From contig NZ_CP197465.1 in the NCBI RefSeq assembly GCF_052180275.1, positions 2,790,001-2,854,000 of the forward strand: DNA of 64,000 nucleotides, given 5' to 3'. Positions 7,680 through 15,533 of the stretch are shown in pieces. The stretch is from Kumtagia sp052180275. Lineage in GTDB: Bacteria > Pseudomonadota > Alphaproteobacteria > Rhizobiales > Rhizobiaceae. Every line of letters begins with the position of its first letter. The first letter of the stretch is position 1. The position numbers were made by a program, and so were the translations under genes. The notes under the pieces were generated by a model. It did no database searches and was not told where the DNA came from. It saw only the letters and a list, made by a program, of their open reading frames with translations.

Positions 7680-7710
7680 TGAATTTCGCGTTCCCGCCCG
7701 AGGATGTTCC

Positions 7711-8025
7711 ATGACAGCCCAGCCGTCCTTCGATCCCAAACCCGTTCTCGACCTGATCGCCTCCATCGAGGCCGACCTTCAGCGCTTGAGGACGATGCTG
7801 GAGGTCCCGCCCGAAGAGTTCGATCCGGCCAATCCGCACAACAAAACGGCGGAAGGCAAGCTGACGCCGGAGGGTGTCGCCTGCTGCTACCGCATGTTCG
7901 ACGAAGGCCAGAGCCGCTATTCGGTGGCCCGCGCCATGAAAATCTCGTTCGCCGCGGCGACGCACCGGTTCAAGGCGTGGCGCGAGGCGGGCGGCACCAA
8001 ACGCAGCATGTCGCTGATGGGGTGA
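7711..8025 (+). CDS. Small protein with resolvase-like HTH, unknown function
   Basis: A 104-residue protein. The first 35 residues are probably helical (PVLDLIASIEADLQRLRTML), followed by a flexible linker. The C-terminal half, LTPEGVACCYRMFDEGQSRY followed by SVARAMKISFAAATHRF, resembles the HTH of resolvase- or transposase-associated regulators. GAGG lies upstream of the ATG. A palindrome 31 bases ahead (7658-7679) may be its binding site, and a strong terminator follows (8049-8072), so it is a single-gene unit. Its partner mbfA diverges on the other side. A DNA-binding role is inferred from the HTH-like segment only. No catalytic domain is present. Confidence 0.6.
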   Translation: MTAQPSFDPKPVLDLIASIEADLQRLRTMLEVPPEEFDPANPHNKTAEGKLTPEGVACCYRMFDEGQSRYSVARAMKISFAAATHRFKAWREAGGTKRSMSLMG

Positions 8026-8048
8026 GGAGCGATCGGCCGAAGGCCGAG

Positions 8049-8072
8049 AAAAAGCCAACGATTTGGCTTTTT
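8049..8072. terminator. Bidirectional intrinsic terminator
   Basis: Perfect 10-base stem AAAAAGCCAA / TTGGCTTTTT with a CGAT loop. A-run and T-run at the two ends allow use on both strands. It separates the HTH-like gene (+) from the end of the uronate operon (-). Confidence 0.85.
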
Positions 8073-8122
8073 CAGCGCCGAATGCCCGGAGCGGAAGCGG
8101 AGGGCGGGAGCGATTCGGCTGA

Positions 8123-8458
8123 CTAGAGAAAATCCGCCCGGCGCGGCGTGAAGGAATCGATCAGCCGTCCGGCTTCCAGCGCCTTTACGCCGTGCACGAC
8201 ATTGGACGGCGCGATGAAGCTGCCGCCGGCCGAAAGCGTCTCGGTCTTGCCGTCAACCGTCACCTCGAAGCGGCCTTCGGCCACATAGCTCGCCTGCACA
8301 TGCGGGTGGGAGTGCAGCACGCCGACGCCACCCTTCTCGAAGGCGAACTCGACCATCATCAGTTCGTCGGTATGGAGGACGACGCGGCGACGGTTGCCGT
8401 CGGGCGTCGCCGTCCATTCGCCGTCGGTGCGGTGCGCGAAAAGTCTTGTGTCGGTCAT
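8123..8458 (-). CDS. kdgF: Cupin protein, KdgF-like
   Basis: A 111-residue single-domain cupin. Motif 1 is GVLHSHPHVQASYVAEGRFE (metal-ligand candidates H49, H51, H53 and Q55). Motif 2 is FIAPSNVVHGVKALEAG (H89). The start at 8458 lies 13 bases after the kduD stop, so it is the last gene of the uronate operon. KdgF proteins open the ring of unsaturated uronates released by pectin or alginate lyases, giving the linear ketone used by KduI and KduD. The neighbours make that function likely. The symbol is by similarity and context; other small cupins look alike. Confidence 0.75.
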   Translation of the reverse strand: MTDTRLFAHRTDGEWTATPDGNRRRVVLHTDELMMVEFAFEKGGVGVLHSHPHVQASYVAEGRFEVTVDGKTETLSAGGSFIAPSNVVHGVKALEAGRLIDSFTPRRADFL

Positions 8459-8471
8459 CTGAAAAACATCC

Positions 8472-9230
8472 TCATCTCGCCAGCCAGCCGCCATCCACCG
8501 GGATTGTCGTGCCGTGCATGTATTTGGAGGCGGGCGCCAGCAGGAACACCGTCGCGTCGCCGATGTCGCCAGGCTCCGCCCAGCGGCCGGCCGGAATGCG
8601 GGCGAGGATCGCGGCGGTGCGGTCGGGATCGTTGCGCAGCGCCTCGGTGTTGTTGGTGACGACGTAGCCGGGGGCGATGGCATTGACGTTGATGCCCTTT
8701 GCCGCCCACTCGCAGGCGAGCAGCTTTGTCAGCCCGGCGACGCCATGCTTCGACGCCGTGTAGGAGGCGACGCGGATGCCGCCCTGGAAGGACAGGACCG
8801 AGGCGATGTTGACGATGCTGCCCTTGCGGCCTTCGCCGATGACATGCCGGCCGAAGGCCTGGCAGAGCAGGAAGGTCGTCTTCAGATTGACGTCCATCAC
8901 CTCGTCCCAGTTGGCGACGGAGAAGTCGACCGCGTCGGCGCGGCGGATGATGCCGGCATTGTTGACCAGCCCGTCGACGGGACCTTGTTCCTTCCAGATA
9001 CTGCCGAACATCGCCTGAACAGCGGCGGTGTCGCCGAGATCGCAATGGACGGCGTGGAAGGAGCCGCCCTCGGCTTTCACCAATGCCGCCGTCTCGTCCA
9101 TGGACGACCGGCCGACGCCGACCACCGCGCCGCCGGCGCGGGCCACCGAGACGCAGATGCCCTGGCCGATGCCGGTGTTGGCGCCGGTCACCATGATGCG
9201 CCTGCCGGCGAGGCTGAATGCGGCGTTCAT
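8472..9230 (-). CDS. kduD: 2-dehydro-3-deoxy-D-gluconate 5-dehydrogenase KduD
   Basis: A 252-residue short-chain dehydrogenase, normal length for KduD. It has the cofactor motif TGANTGIGQG (residues 15-24), NNAG in GLVNNAGIIRRADAVDF, catalytic Ser in NIASVLSFQGG, and Y-x3-K in ASYTASKHGVAGLTKLLACE. The IIRR-ADAVDF segment after NNAG is typical of KduD. It reduces 3-deoxy-D-glycero-2,5-hexodiulosonate to 2-keto-3-deoxygluconate with NAD(P)H. The start overlaps the kduI stop by four bases, so the two are coupled. It acts in the cytoplasm on the KduI product. Confidence 0.9.
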   Translation of the reverse strand: MNAAFSLAGRRIMVTGANTGIGQGICVSVARAGGAVVGVGRSSMDETAALVKAEGGSFHAVHCDLGDTAAVQAMFGSIWKEQGPVDGLVNNAGIIRRADAVDFSVANWDEVMDVNLKTTFLLCQAFGRHVIGEGRKGSIVNIASVLSFQGGIRVASYTASKHGVAGLTKLLACEWAAKGINVNAIAPGYVVTNNTEALRNDPDRTAAILARIPAGRWAEPGDIGDATVFLLAPASKYMHGTTIPVDGGWLAR

Positions 9231-10069
9231 CGCATCGATCCCAACGGGACCGGATCGACATCAGTGTAGTCGACATTGTCGCCGGCCATGGCCCAGATAA
9301 AGGCGTAATTGGCGGTGCCGCAGCCCGAATGGATCGACCAGACCGGCGAAAGAACGGCCTCCTCGTTCGCGATAACGATGTGCCGTGTCTCCGCCGGCGC
9401 GCCCATGAAATGGAAGACACGCGCCGTGTCGGCGAGATCGAAATAGAGATACGCCTCCATGCGCCGGTCGTGGATATGGGCAGGCATGGTGTTCCAGACC
9501 GAGCCTTTCGCGAGTTGGGTCATGCCGACGACGATCTGGCATGTCTCGATGGTCGTCGTGAACTGGAAGATGGAGCGCTCGTTCGAGGTCTCCTGGCTGC
9601 CCAGATCGAGCCGCTTGGCGTTGGCGATGGTCAGCAATTTTGTCGGATAGGTTTTGTGGGCTGGGGCGGAGAGCAGGTAGAATTTTACGGGCTGTGCTAG
9701 GTCGTTGGAAGCGAAGGAAACCTGTTCGCCCATGCCGACATAGATCATGTCGCGCGTGCCGAGATCGTAAGTTCCACCGCTCGTGATTGCCTTGCCCGGC
9801 CCGCCGATATTGACCGCGACGAGTTCGCGGCGTTCGAGGAAGCTCTTCGTGCCGGTCGGCTTGATCGCGTCGAGGGAGAGCGGTGTGGCGGCGGGCATCG
9901 CGCCGCCGACAACCATGCGGTCGTAATGCGTGTAGGTGAGGTTGATGCGGCCCGGCTCGAACAGTCCGCCGACGTGGAAGTTGGCGCGCAGTTCCTCGGT
10001 GCCCATGTGGGCGGCGGCCGCCGGGTCGATGGCATGGCGTGTGGAGTAGCTGATGTGACTGTCGGTCAT
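9227..10069 (-). CDS. kduI: 5-dehydro-4-deoxy-D-glucuronate isomerase KduI
   Basis: A 280-residue cupin-type isomerase, the usual KduI length. Recognised by EELRANFHVGGLFEPGRINL, YTHYDRMVVGGAMP, and the metal-binding region NTMPAHIHDRRMEAYLYFDL with two histidines and a glutamate. WSIHSGCGTANYAFIWAMAG supplies a further histidine. It converts 4-deoxy-L-threo-5-hexosulose uronate to 3-deoxy-D-glycero-2,5-hexodiulosonate, the KduD substrate. Its end overlaps kduD by four bases, and it starts 27 bases after the FadR-type regulator. It is the first enzyme of the unsaturated-uronate branch in this operon. Confidence 0.93.
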   Translation of the reverse strand: MTDSHISYSTRHAIDPAAAAHMGTEELRANFHVGGLFEPGRINLTYTHYDRMVVGGAMPAATPLSLDAIKPTGTKSFLERRELVAVNIGGPGKAITSGGTYDLGTRDMIYVGMGEQVSFASNDLAQPVKFYLLSAPAHKTYPTKLLTIANAKRLDLGSQETSNERSIFQFTTTIETCQIVVGMTQLAKGSVWNTMPAHIHDRRMEAYLYFDLADTARVFHFMGAPAETRHIVIANEEAVLSPVWSIHSGCGTANYAFIWAMAGDNVDYTDVDPVPLGSMR

Positions 10070-10096
10070 GCCTGTTCCTAAGTGTTCGCGTCCCCG

Positions 10097-10864
10097 TCAG
10101 GGCGTTGTTCGGCCAAAACTATAATCGGCCTGCTGGTCGCTCAGCCGGGCGCGGTAGCGCTGCTGGCTGGCGGAAAGATGCATGCGCATGGTGGTGCGGG
10201 CGGCGTCGGGATCGCCGGACGAAATCGCCCGCAGGATGGCGAGGTGCTCCTGCTGAAGCCCTTCCTGATACTCGCGCGTCAGCACCGAATCCGTGCCCCA
10301 GGGCGAGGTGACGTCGCAAGGGATGGCGCGGGTGCCGAGCGCCTCGAGCACATCGACGTAAAAGGGGTTGTTGGTGGCGGCGGCGATGGCGCGATGGAAG
10401 GCGAAATCGGATTTTCCCGTCGCTTCGCCGACGCCAATCAGCCGGTCGAACTCGAAAAACGCTTCCTGGATTTCGGCCAGTTGCGCGCCGTTGCGGCGGA
10501 TCGAGGCAAGGGCCGCGCTCTCGATCTCGATGCCGAGCCGCACTTCCAATACGTTCAAGGCGTGGGAGATCTTGTTGCCGATCTCCAGGTTGAGTGAACT
10601 GAAAGCCTGCGTCGGCCGCTCGAGCACAAAGACGCCGGCCCCTTGCCGCGGTTCGACCAGGCCATCGGCGGCAAGCGTGGCAATCGCCTCGCGAATCACC
10701 GTGCGGCTGACGCCGAAGGCTTCGGTCATCTGCGTCTCGGTCGGCAGTTTTTGCCCGACCGGGAACTCGCCTGATAGCACCTGCGCGCGTAGCGCCGCGA
10801 CGACCCGTTCGGAGAGTTTTGGTCTCCGCTCGATGCGCATGTCTGCTGTGAAGTCGGTGGCCAT
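10097..10864 (-). CDS. FadR-type GntR regulator of uronate genes
   Basis: A 255-residue GntR-family regulator. The winged helix is at about residues 17-80 (LSERVVAALRAQVLSGEF, then FGVSRTVIREAIATLAADGL and wing VEPRQGAGVFV). An all-helical FCD ligand domain follows (about 90-235, EVRLGIEIESAALASIRRNG, FHRAIAAATNNPFY). The FCD histidine and aspartate pattern would bind a metal and an organic acid. It lies inside the uronate operon between dctM and kduI, six bases after dctM, so it most likely senses a uronate or 2-keto-3-deoxygluconate. The palindrome between uxaC and uxuB (15385-15402) is the best candidate site. Functionally comparable to KdgR/UxuR but not named on sequence alone. Confidence 0.85.
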   Translation of the reverse strand: MATDFTADMRIERRPKLSERVVAALRAQVLSGEFPVGQKLPTETQMTEAFGVSRTVIREAIATLAADGLVEPRQGAGVFVLERPTQAFSSLNLEIGNKISHALNVLEVRLGIEIESAALASIRRNGAQLAEIQEAFFEFDRLIGVGEATGKSDFAFHRAIAAATNNPFYVDVLEALGTRAIPCDVTSPWGTDSVLTREYQEGLQQEHLAILRAISSGDPDAARTTMRMHLSASQQRYRARLSDQQADYSFGRTTP

Positions 10865-10870
10865 ATATGT

Positions 10871-12151
10871 CTACCTGAACACGCTGGGCAGCCAGAGCGA
10901 CAGCGCGGGGATGTAGGTGACGAGGCCGAGCACGACGAGGCCGGCGGCATAGAACGGCCAGATCGAGCGCATCGCCTCCCACACGCTGATCTTGCCGACC
11001 GCGCAGCACACGAACTGGACGGCGCCCACCGGCGGCGTGTTCAGACCGATGCCGAAATTGAGGATCATGATGACGCCGAAATGCACCGGGTCGACGCCGT
11101 AGGCCTGCGCCACGGGCAGGAAGATCGGCGTGCAGATGATGATCGTCGGTCCCATGTCCATGAAGGTACCGAGGAACAGCATCAAGAGGTTGAGCAGCAT
11201 GAGCACGACCAGCGGATTTTCCGAGACCGCGTTCATCGAGGCGATCAGCGCCGCCGGCACTTTCAGGAAGGCCATCAGCCACGAAAAGGCGGCCGCCATG
11301 CCGATGATCAGCAGCACCATCGCGGTGGTGCGCACCGCGCCCTGGGTGGCGTGGACAAAACCTTCCCACGTCATCTGGCGATAGACTAGGATGGTGACCA
11401 GCAGGGCGTAGATGACGGCGATGCAGGAGCTTTCGGTGGCGGTGAAGATGCCGGAGCGCACGCCGCCGAAGATGATGGCGATGAGGAGCAGGCCGGGAAT
11501 GGCGACGGCGCCCAGATGCAGCACCGCCGCAAAGCCCGGGAACCGTTCCGTCGGGTAACCCCGGCTGCGGGCGACGAAATAGGCGGTGACCATCAACGAC
11601 AGGGCAAGCAGCAGGCCGGGGATGATGCCGGCGGTGAACAGATCGGCGATGGAAATCTTGCCGCCGGCCGAGATAGAATAGATGATCATGTTGTGCGACG
11701 GCGGCAGCAGCAGCGCGATCAGCGCCGCCATGGACGTGACATTCACAGCATAATCAGCGCCGTAGCCGCGAGCCTTCATCTGCGGAATCATCAACCCGCC
11801 GACCGCGGCCGCCTCGGCGACGGCCGAGCCGGAAATGCCGCCGAACAGCGTGGCGGTAACGACATTGACCTGCCCCAGTCCGCCGCGCAGATGCCCCACC
11901 AACGACGCGGCGAAGGCCACGATCTTCTGCGCGATGCCCCCCCGCACCATCAGATCGCCGGCATAGATGAAGAATGGGATAGCGAGCAGCGAGAAGACGC
12001 TCATGCCCGAGTTCAACCGCTGGAAGACGATCAGCGGCGGAAGGCCCATATATATCACGGTGGCGAAGCTGGCGACGCCGAGGCAGAACGCGATCGGCGT
12101 GCCGATCAGCATCAGCAGCGTGAAGACGCCGAAGAGTATCCAGAGCTCCAT
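10871..12151 (-). CDS. dctM: TRAP transporter large permease (DctM)
   Basis: A 426-residue very hydrophobic protein with about 12 membrane segments, the standard size of the DctM subunit. Typical stretches are MELWILFGVFTLLMLIGTPI at the start, FGGISGSAVAEAAAVGGLMI, and MDMGPTIIICTPIFLPVAQA. It forms the ion-coupled channel of a tripartite TRAP importer together with DctQ and DctP. The ATG at 12151 lies five bases beyond the dctQ stop. Context with uxaC, kduI and kduD indicates a uronate (glucuronate/galacturonate or unsaturated oligouronide-derived) substrate. The frame continues upstream over dctQ by chance, but the family start and length fit 12151. Confidence 0.92.
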   Translation of the reverse strand: MELWILFGVFTLLMLIGTPIAFCLGVASFATVIYMGLPPLIVFQRLNSGMSVFSLLAIPFFIYAGDLMVRGGIAQKIVAFAASLVGHLRGGLGQVNVVTATLFGGISGSAVAEAAAVGGLMIPQMKARGYGADYAVNVTSMAALIALLLPPSHNMIIYSISAGGKISIADLFTAGIIPGLLLALSLMVTAYFVARSRGYPTERFPGFAAVLHLGAVAIPGLLLIAIIFGGVRSGIFTATESSCIAVIYALLVTILVYRQMTWEGFVHATQGAVRTTAMVLLIIGMAAAFSWLMAFLKVPAALIASMNAVSENPLVVLMLLNLLMLFLGTFMDMGPTIIICTPIFLPVAQAYGVDPVHFGVIMILNFGIGLNTPPVGAVQFVCCAVGKISVWEAMRSIWPFYAAGLVVLGLVTYIPALSLWLPSVFR

Positions 12152-12156
12152 GGCGT

Positions 12157-12717
12157 TCAGACCTTCAAATTGGCGGTGTCGATTTCGGCGGCGACTTCGG
12201 CCGGCGGCGCCTCGTCGAGGGCGTCGTCGATTGGTACGCCCGACAGGCGAAGCACGATGCGCTCCAGCGTGAACAGCACGACCAGCACGCCGCCGCCGAC
12301 CAGCGGCACGTAATCCCAGCCGCCGGAAATGCCGAGCGACGGCAAGGTCGTGCTCCAGGTCAGCATGATCAGTTGCGTCCCGTACCAGACCATGCCGATT
12401 CCGAAGGCAAAGGCGACTACGTCCGAGATCATCCGCAGCCACTTCTTGCCGCCCTTGGGCAGCACGTAGAGCAGCACGTCGAAGCCGAGATGGTAGTTCT
12501 CGCGTACGCCGATCGCGGCGCCGAGGAAGATGAACCAGCTCATCAGCATGACGGCGCCGGGCTCGGTCCAGCTCGGCGAATCGTTGAGCACGTAACGGCA
12601 AAACACCTGCCACGCGACCATGACGGTCATCACGACGAGGCCGATGCCGGCAAGCCACAGGGACAAGGTGCTCAGCTTCGAGAAGAAGCGGCCCATTCTT
12701 TCCGAACCGGCGGACAT
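12157..12717 (-). CDS. dctQ: TRAP transporter small permease (DctQ)
   Basis: A 186-residue protein with four predicted membrane helices (LWLAGIGLVVMTVMVAWQVF, VMLMSWFIFLGAAIGVRENY, MISDVVAFAFGIGMVWYG, VPLVGGGVLVVLFTLERIVL). The family motif W-x-F-x-RYVLNDSPSWTEP is present. It anchors and orients the DctM channel and contacts the binding protein. A polar C-terminal tail of about 30 residues follows the last helix. Genes run dctP, dctQ, dctM; a palindromic repeat (12749-12870) fills the gap to dctP. Confidence 0.9.
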   Translation of the reverse strand: MSAGSERMGRFFSKLSTLSLWLAGIGLVVMTVMVAWQVFCRYVLNDSPSWTEPGAVMLMSWFIFLGAAIGVRENYHLGFDVLLYVLPKGGKKWLRMISDVVAFAFGIGMVWYGTQLIMLTWSTTLPSLGISGGWDYVPLVGGGVLVVLFTLERIVLRLSGVPIDDALDEAPPAEVAAEIDTANLKV

Positions 12718-12748
12718 CGTTGTGCTCGCATCCTCTGAATGGTTGGGT

Positions 12749-12870
12749 GCCGCCCCTCACCTGCCTTCCGGCATCCTCTCCCCGTGAAGAACGGGGAGAG
12801 GAGGGCAGTTCCTACGCTGACGAACCCCTCTCCCCGTTCTTTACAGGGAGGGGTAAGGGTGAGGGGCGGC
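12749..12870. repeat. Palindromic intergenic repeat between dctP and dctQ
   Basis: A 122-base element bounded by GCCGCCCCTCAC (12749-12760) and its exact complement GTGAGGGGCGGC (12859-12870). Inside are further hairpins, e.g. CCTCTCCCC against GGGGAGAGG at 12775-12801 and a related stem near 12825-12852. The style is that of the short palindromic repeats abundant in rhizobia. Transcribed within the operon, it would fold strongly. It could stabilise the dctP mRNA 3' end and lower expression of the membrane subunits. Confidence 0.75.
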
Positions 12871-12890
12871 GTGAACGTCGCCCCGGAAAA

Positions 12891-13868
12891 TCACTGCACA
12901 GCTTGCACGTCCGCGACCATCTTCTTCAGCACGTCGTCGGTTACGTGCTTCTCGTAGACGGGTTTCATGGCGTCGATGAAACCTTGCTTTTCCGGCGTGG
13001 TGATCTGCGCGCCGGCGGCTTCGACCTTCTTGCGCGACTCGCCGACCTTGGCGGCCCACAACTCGCGCTGCTTGCCGACGCTGTCCTTGGCGGCCTGCTT
13101 GAAGATGGCCTGGTCTTCCGGCGTCAGCTTGTCGAAGGCGGCCTTGTTCATCACGAACACTTCCGGAAGGATGGTGTGCTCGTCGAGCGAATAGTTCTTT
13201 GCTACCTCGAAGTGCTTTGCGGTGTCGTAGCTCGGGAAATTGTTCTCGGCGCCGTCGATGACGCCGGTCTCGATCGCCGAGTAGACTTCGCCATAAGGCA
13301 TCGGCGTGGCGTTGGCGCCGAGTGCGGCGACCATGTCGACGAAAATATCCGACTGGATGACGCGGAATTTCAGCCCCTTCATATCGGCGACCGAGTTGAT
13401 CGGCTTGGTCTTGTTGTAGAAGGAGCGCGCGCCGGCGTCATAGAAGGCCAACACCACCAGGCCGGCCGGCTCGAACGCCGCCTTGATCTGGTCGCCGACC
13501 GCCCCGTCCATCACCTTGTGCATGTGGTCTTCCGAGCGGAAGATGTAGGGCAGGGCGGGAACGATGGTTTCCTTCACCGTGCCGTTGAACGGCGCCATGG
13601 AGACGCGGTTGAGCTCGATCACGCCCGAGCGCACCTGCTCGATCGTGTCCTTTTCCTCGCCGAGCTGCGCTGAGTGATAGACCTCCACCGCATAGCGGCC
13701 GCCGGTGCGTTCCTTCACAAGGTCGCCGAAATATTTGACGCCCTCGACGGTTGGATAGCCGTCCGGATGCGTGTCGGACGATTTCAGCACCGTCTGGGCG
13801 CCTGCCGCGCCGACCATCAGCGACGACACGATTGCGGCGGTGGCCGCCAGTCTCGAAAAATGCAGCAT
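12891..13868 (-). CDS. dctP: TRAP transporter solute-binding protein (DctP)
   Basis: A 325-residue periplasmic binding protein of the DctP family. The signal peptide covers about residues 1-24 (SRLAATAAIVSSLMVGAAGA-Q). Family motifs are SDTHPDGYPTVEG, GVIELNRVSMAPFNG, and GLKFRVIQSDIFVDMVAALG with the ligand-pairing arginine. The segment TPMPYGEVYSAIETGVIDGA is the most conserved DctP stretch. AAGGGAGGAG precedes the ATG. It delivers substrate to DctQM. Linkage to uxaC on one side and kduID on the other points to a hexuronate. The substrate is an inference from context. Confidence 0.93.
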   Translation of the reverse strand: MLHFSRLAATAAIVSSLMVGAAGAQTVLKSSDTHPDGYPTVEGVKYFGDLVKERTGGRYAVEVYHSAQLGEEKDTIEQVRSGVIELNRVSMAPFNGTVKETIVPALPYIFRSEDHMHKVMDGAVGDQIKAAFEPAGLVVLAFYDAGARSFYNKTKPINSVADMKGLKFRVIQSDIFVDMVAALGANATPMPYGEVYSAIETGVIDGAENNFPSYDTAKHFEVAKNYSLDEHTILPEVFVMNKAAFDKLTPEDQAIFKQAAKDSVGKQRELWAAKVGESRKKVEAAGAQITTPEKQGFIDAMKPVYEKHVTDDVLKKMVADVQAVQ

Positions 13869-13901
13869 GTTCTCCTCCCTTTGTTTGGTCTTATCGACCC
13901 T

Positions 13902-15311
13902 TCACAGCCGATACGCCTTTTTCGCCAGCGTATGGGCAAGCTCCGTCGCCAGTTCGTAGGCTTCCTCCTCGCGCAGCCGATGTTCGGCCACCAAGCGCGC
14001 CAGGAAGGCGCAGTCGACGCGGCGCGCTATGTCGTGCCGCGCGGGAATGGACGGGAAGGCGCGGGTGTCGTCGTTGAAGCCGACAGTGTTGTAGAAGCCG
14101 GCCGTTTCCGTCGTCATTTCGCGGAAGCGGCGCATGCCCTCGGGGCTGTCATGGAACCACCAGGCAGGCCCCAGCCGCAGCGCCGGGTAGACGCCGGCCA
14201 GCGGCGCCAGCTCACGCGCATAGCTGGTCTCGTCCAGCGTGAAGACGATGACGGTGAGGTTGGGCTCCAGCCCGACGGCGTCGAGCAGCGGCCGGAGTGC
14301 CGCGACATAGTCGGTGTGGGTCGGGATATCGAAACCCTTGTCGCGGCCAAAACGCGCCATGATGGCGGCGGAATGATTGCGGGACGACCCGGGGTGGATC
14401 TGCATGACCAGACCGTCGTCCAGGCTCATCTTCGCCATCTCGGTCAGCATCTGGGCGCGGAACAGCCGGCGCTCGCGCTCGTCGGTCGAGCCGCGCCGGA
14501 TGCGGTTGAACAGTTCCTCCGCCGCGGCATCCGACAGGTTCGCCGTCTCGGCCGAAGCATGGCCGTGGTCGGTCGACGTCGCGCCGTAGGTCTTGAAGAA
14601 AGCGCGGCGGGTACGGTGGGCGTCGAGGTACCCCCTCCATGTGCCGGTGTCGGTGCCGGTCAGGCCGGCCAGCCGGTCGAGATTGTCCGAAAACCCCTCG
14701 AAATCCGGGTCGATGACTGAATCCGGCCGGTAGGCGGTGACGACCCGGCCGTTCCAGCCGCTGTCGCGGATGATCTGGTGCCAGCGCAGATCGTCCAGCG
14801 CGCCCTCGGTGGTGGCGATCGCCTCGATGTTGAAGCGCTCGAACAGGGCGCGGGGGCGATAGGCGTCCTGCGCCAGCTTCTCGGCGATGGCGTCGTAGCT
14901 GGTATCGGCGGTGGCCGCGGTCAGCGGCGCATCGACGCCGAACAGATGGGAAAGGACATAGTCCATCCACAGCCGCGTCGGTGTACCCCGGAAGAGATAG
15001 TAATGCTCGGCAAACAGGCGCCAGATCTTCCGTCCGTCGGTTTCGGCCGGCGTGTCATCCAGGCGGGAAACGCCAAGGCTTTCCAGGCGCACGCCTTGGC
15101 TGAACAACATGCGGAAGATGTAATGGTCGGGAACGATCAGCAACTGCGCCGGATCTGGAAACGGCTCGTTCAGCGCATACCAGCGCGGATCGGTGTGGCC
15201 GTGCGGGCTGATGATGGGGAGATCCTTGACCGTCGCATAGAGACCGCGCGCCAGCGAGCGCATGCCGGGATCCGGCGGAAACAGCAGATCGGAATCGATC
15301 AGGGCGCTCAT
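13902..15311 (-). CDS. uxaC: Glucuronate isomerase UxaC
   Basis: A 469-residue uronate isomerase of the amidohydrolase superfamily, the normal length if started at the ATG 15311 (MSALIDSDLLFPPDP). An in-frame ATG at 15347 has no ribosome site, while AAGGAGGAG lies about 15 bases ahead of 15311. Motifs are LPIISPHGHTDPRWYALNEP (metal histidines), LFAEHYYLFRGTPTRLW, and IPTHTDYVAALRPLLDAVGL near the C-terminal third. It converts D-glucuronate to D-fructuronate (and galacturonate to tagaturonate) in the cytoplasm. It heads the minus-strand operon, while uxuB and uxuA, the next two steps, diverge from it. Confidence 0.93.
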   Translation of the reverse strand: MSALIDSDLLFPPDPGMRSLARGLYATVKDLPIISPHGHTDPRWYALNEPFPDPAQLLIVPDHYIFRMLFSQGVRLESLGVSRLDDTPAETDGRKIWRLFAEHYYLFRGTPTRLWMDYVLSHLFGVDAPLTAATADTSYDAIAEKLAQDAYRPRALFERFNIEAIATTEGALDDLRWHQIIRDSGWNGRVVTAYRPDSVIDPDFEGFSDNLDRLAGLTGTDTGTWRGYLDAHRTRRAFFKTYGATSTDHGHASAETANLSDAAAEELFNRIRRGSTDERERRLFRAQMLTEMAKMSLDDGLVMQIHPGSSRNHSAAIMARFGRDKGFDIPTHTDYVAALRPLLDAVGLEPNLTVIVFTLDETSYARELAPLAGVYPALRLGPAWWFHDSPEGMRRFREMTTETAGFYNTVGFNDDTRAFPSIPARHDIARRVDCAFLARLVAEHRLREEEAYELATELAHTLAKKAYRL

Positions 15312-15384
15312 GTCGGGATCGGGCCGCTCCTCCTTCGGCACGACCATCGCTAGGGCTGTGAATAGATAATGTCAACATACAAAA

Positions 15385-15402
15385 ATCATAAGGTCATATG
15401 AT
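15385..15402. promoter_or_regulatory. Operator candidate between uxaC and uxuB
   Basis: ATCATAAGGTCATATGAT has 6-base arms and a 6-base centre. It lies in the AT-rich divergent promoter region, 74 bases from uxaC and about 130 bases from uxuB. GntR/FadR-type sites are short palindromes of this kind. The regulator gene in the operon (10097-10864) is the natural partner. Binding is inferred from position. Confidence 0.5.
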
Positions 15403-15533
15403 GACTTTTGTTGCGCGAGGCGTGGGCGGCGTGCCATAAGCCCGGCGGAGGGCGATCCGGTTTGCTTTCCGGAGCGTCGGCCGCGGAGCGGTTCTCGGGG
15501 CAGCTTTGCCGGCGAATCGTGTGGAGGACAGCG

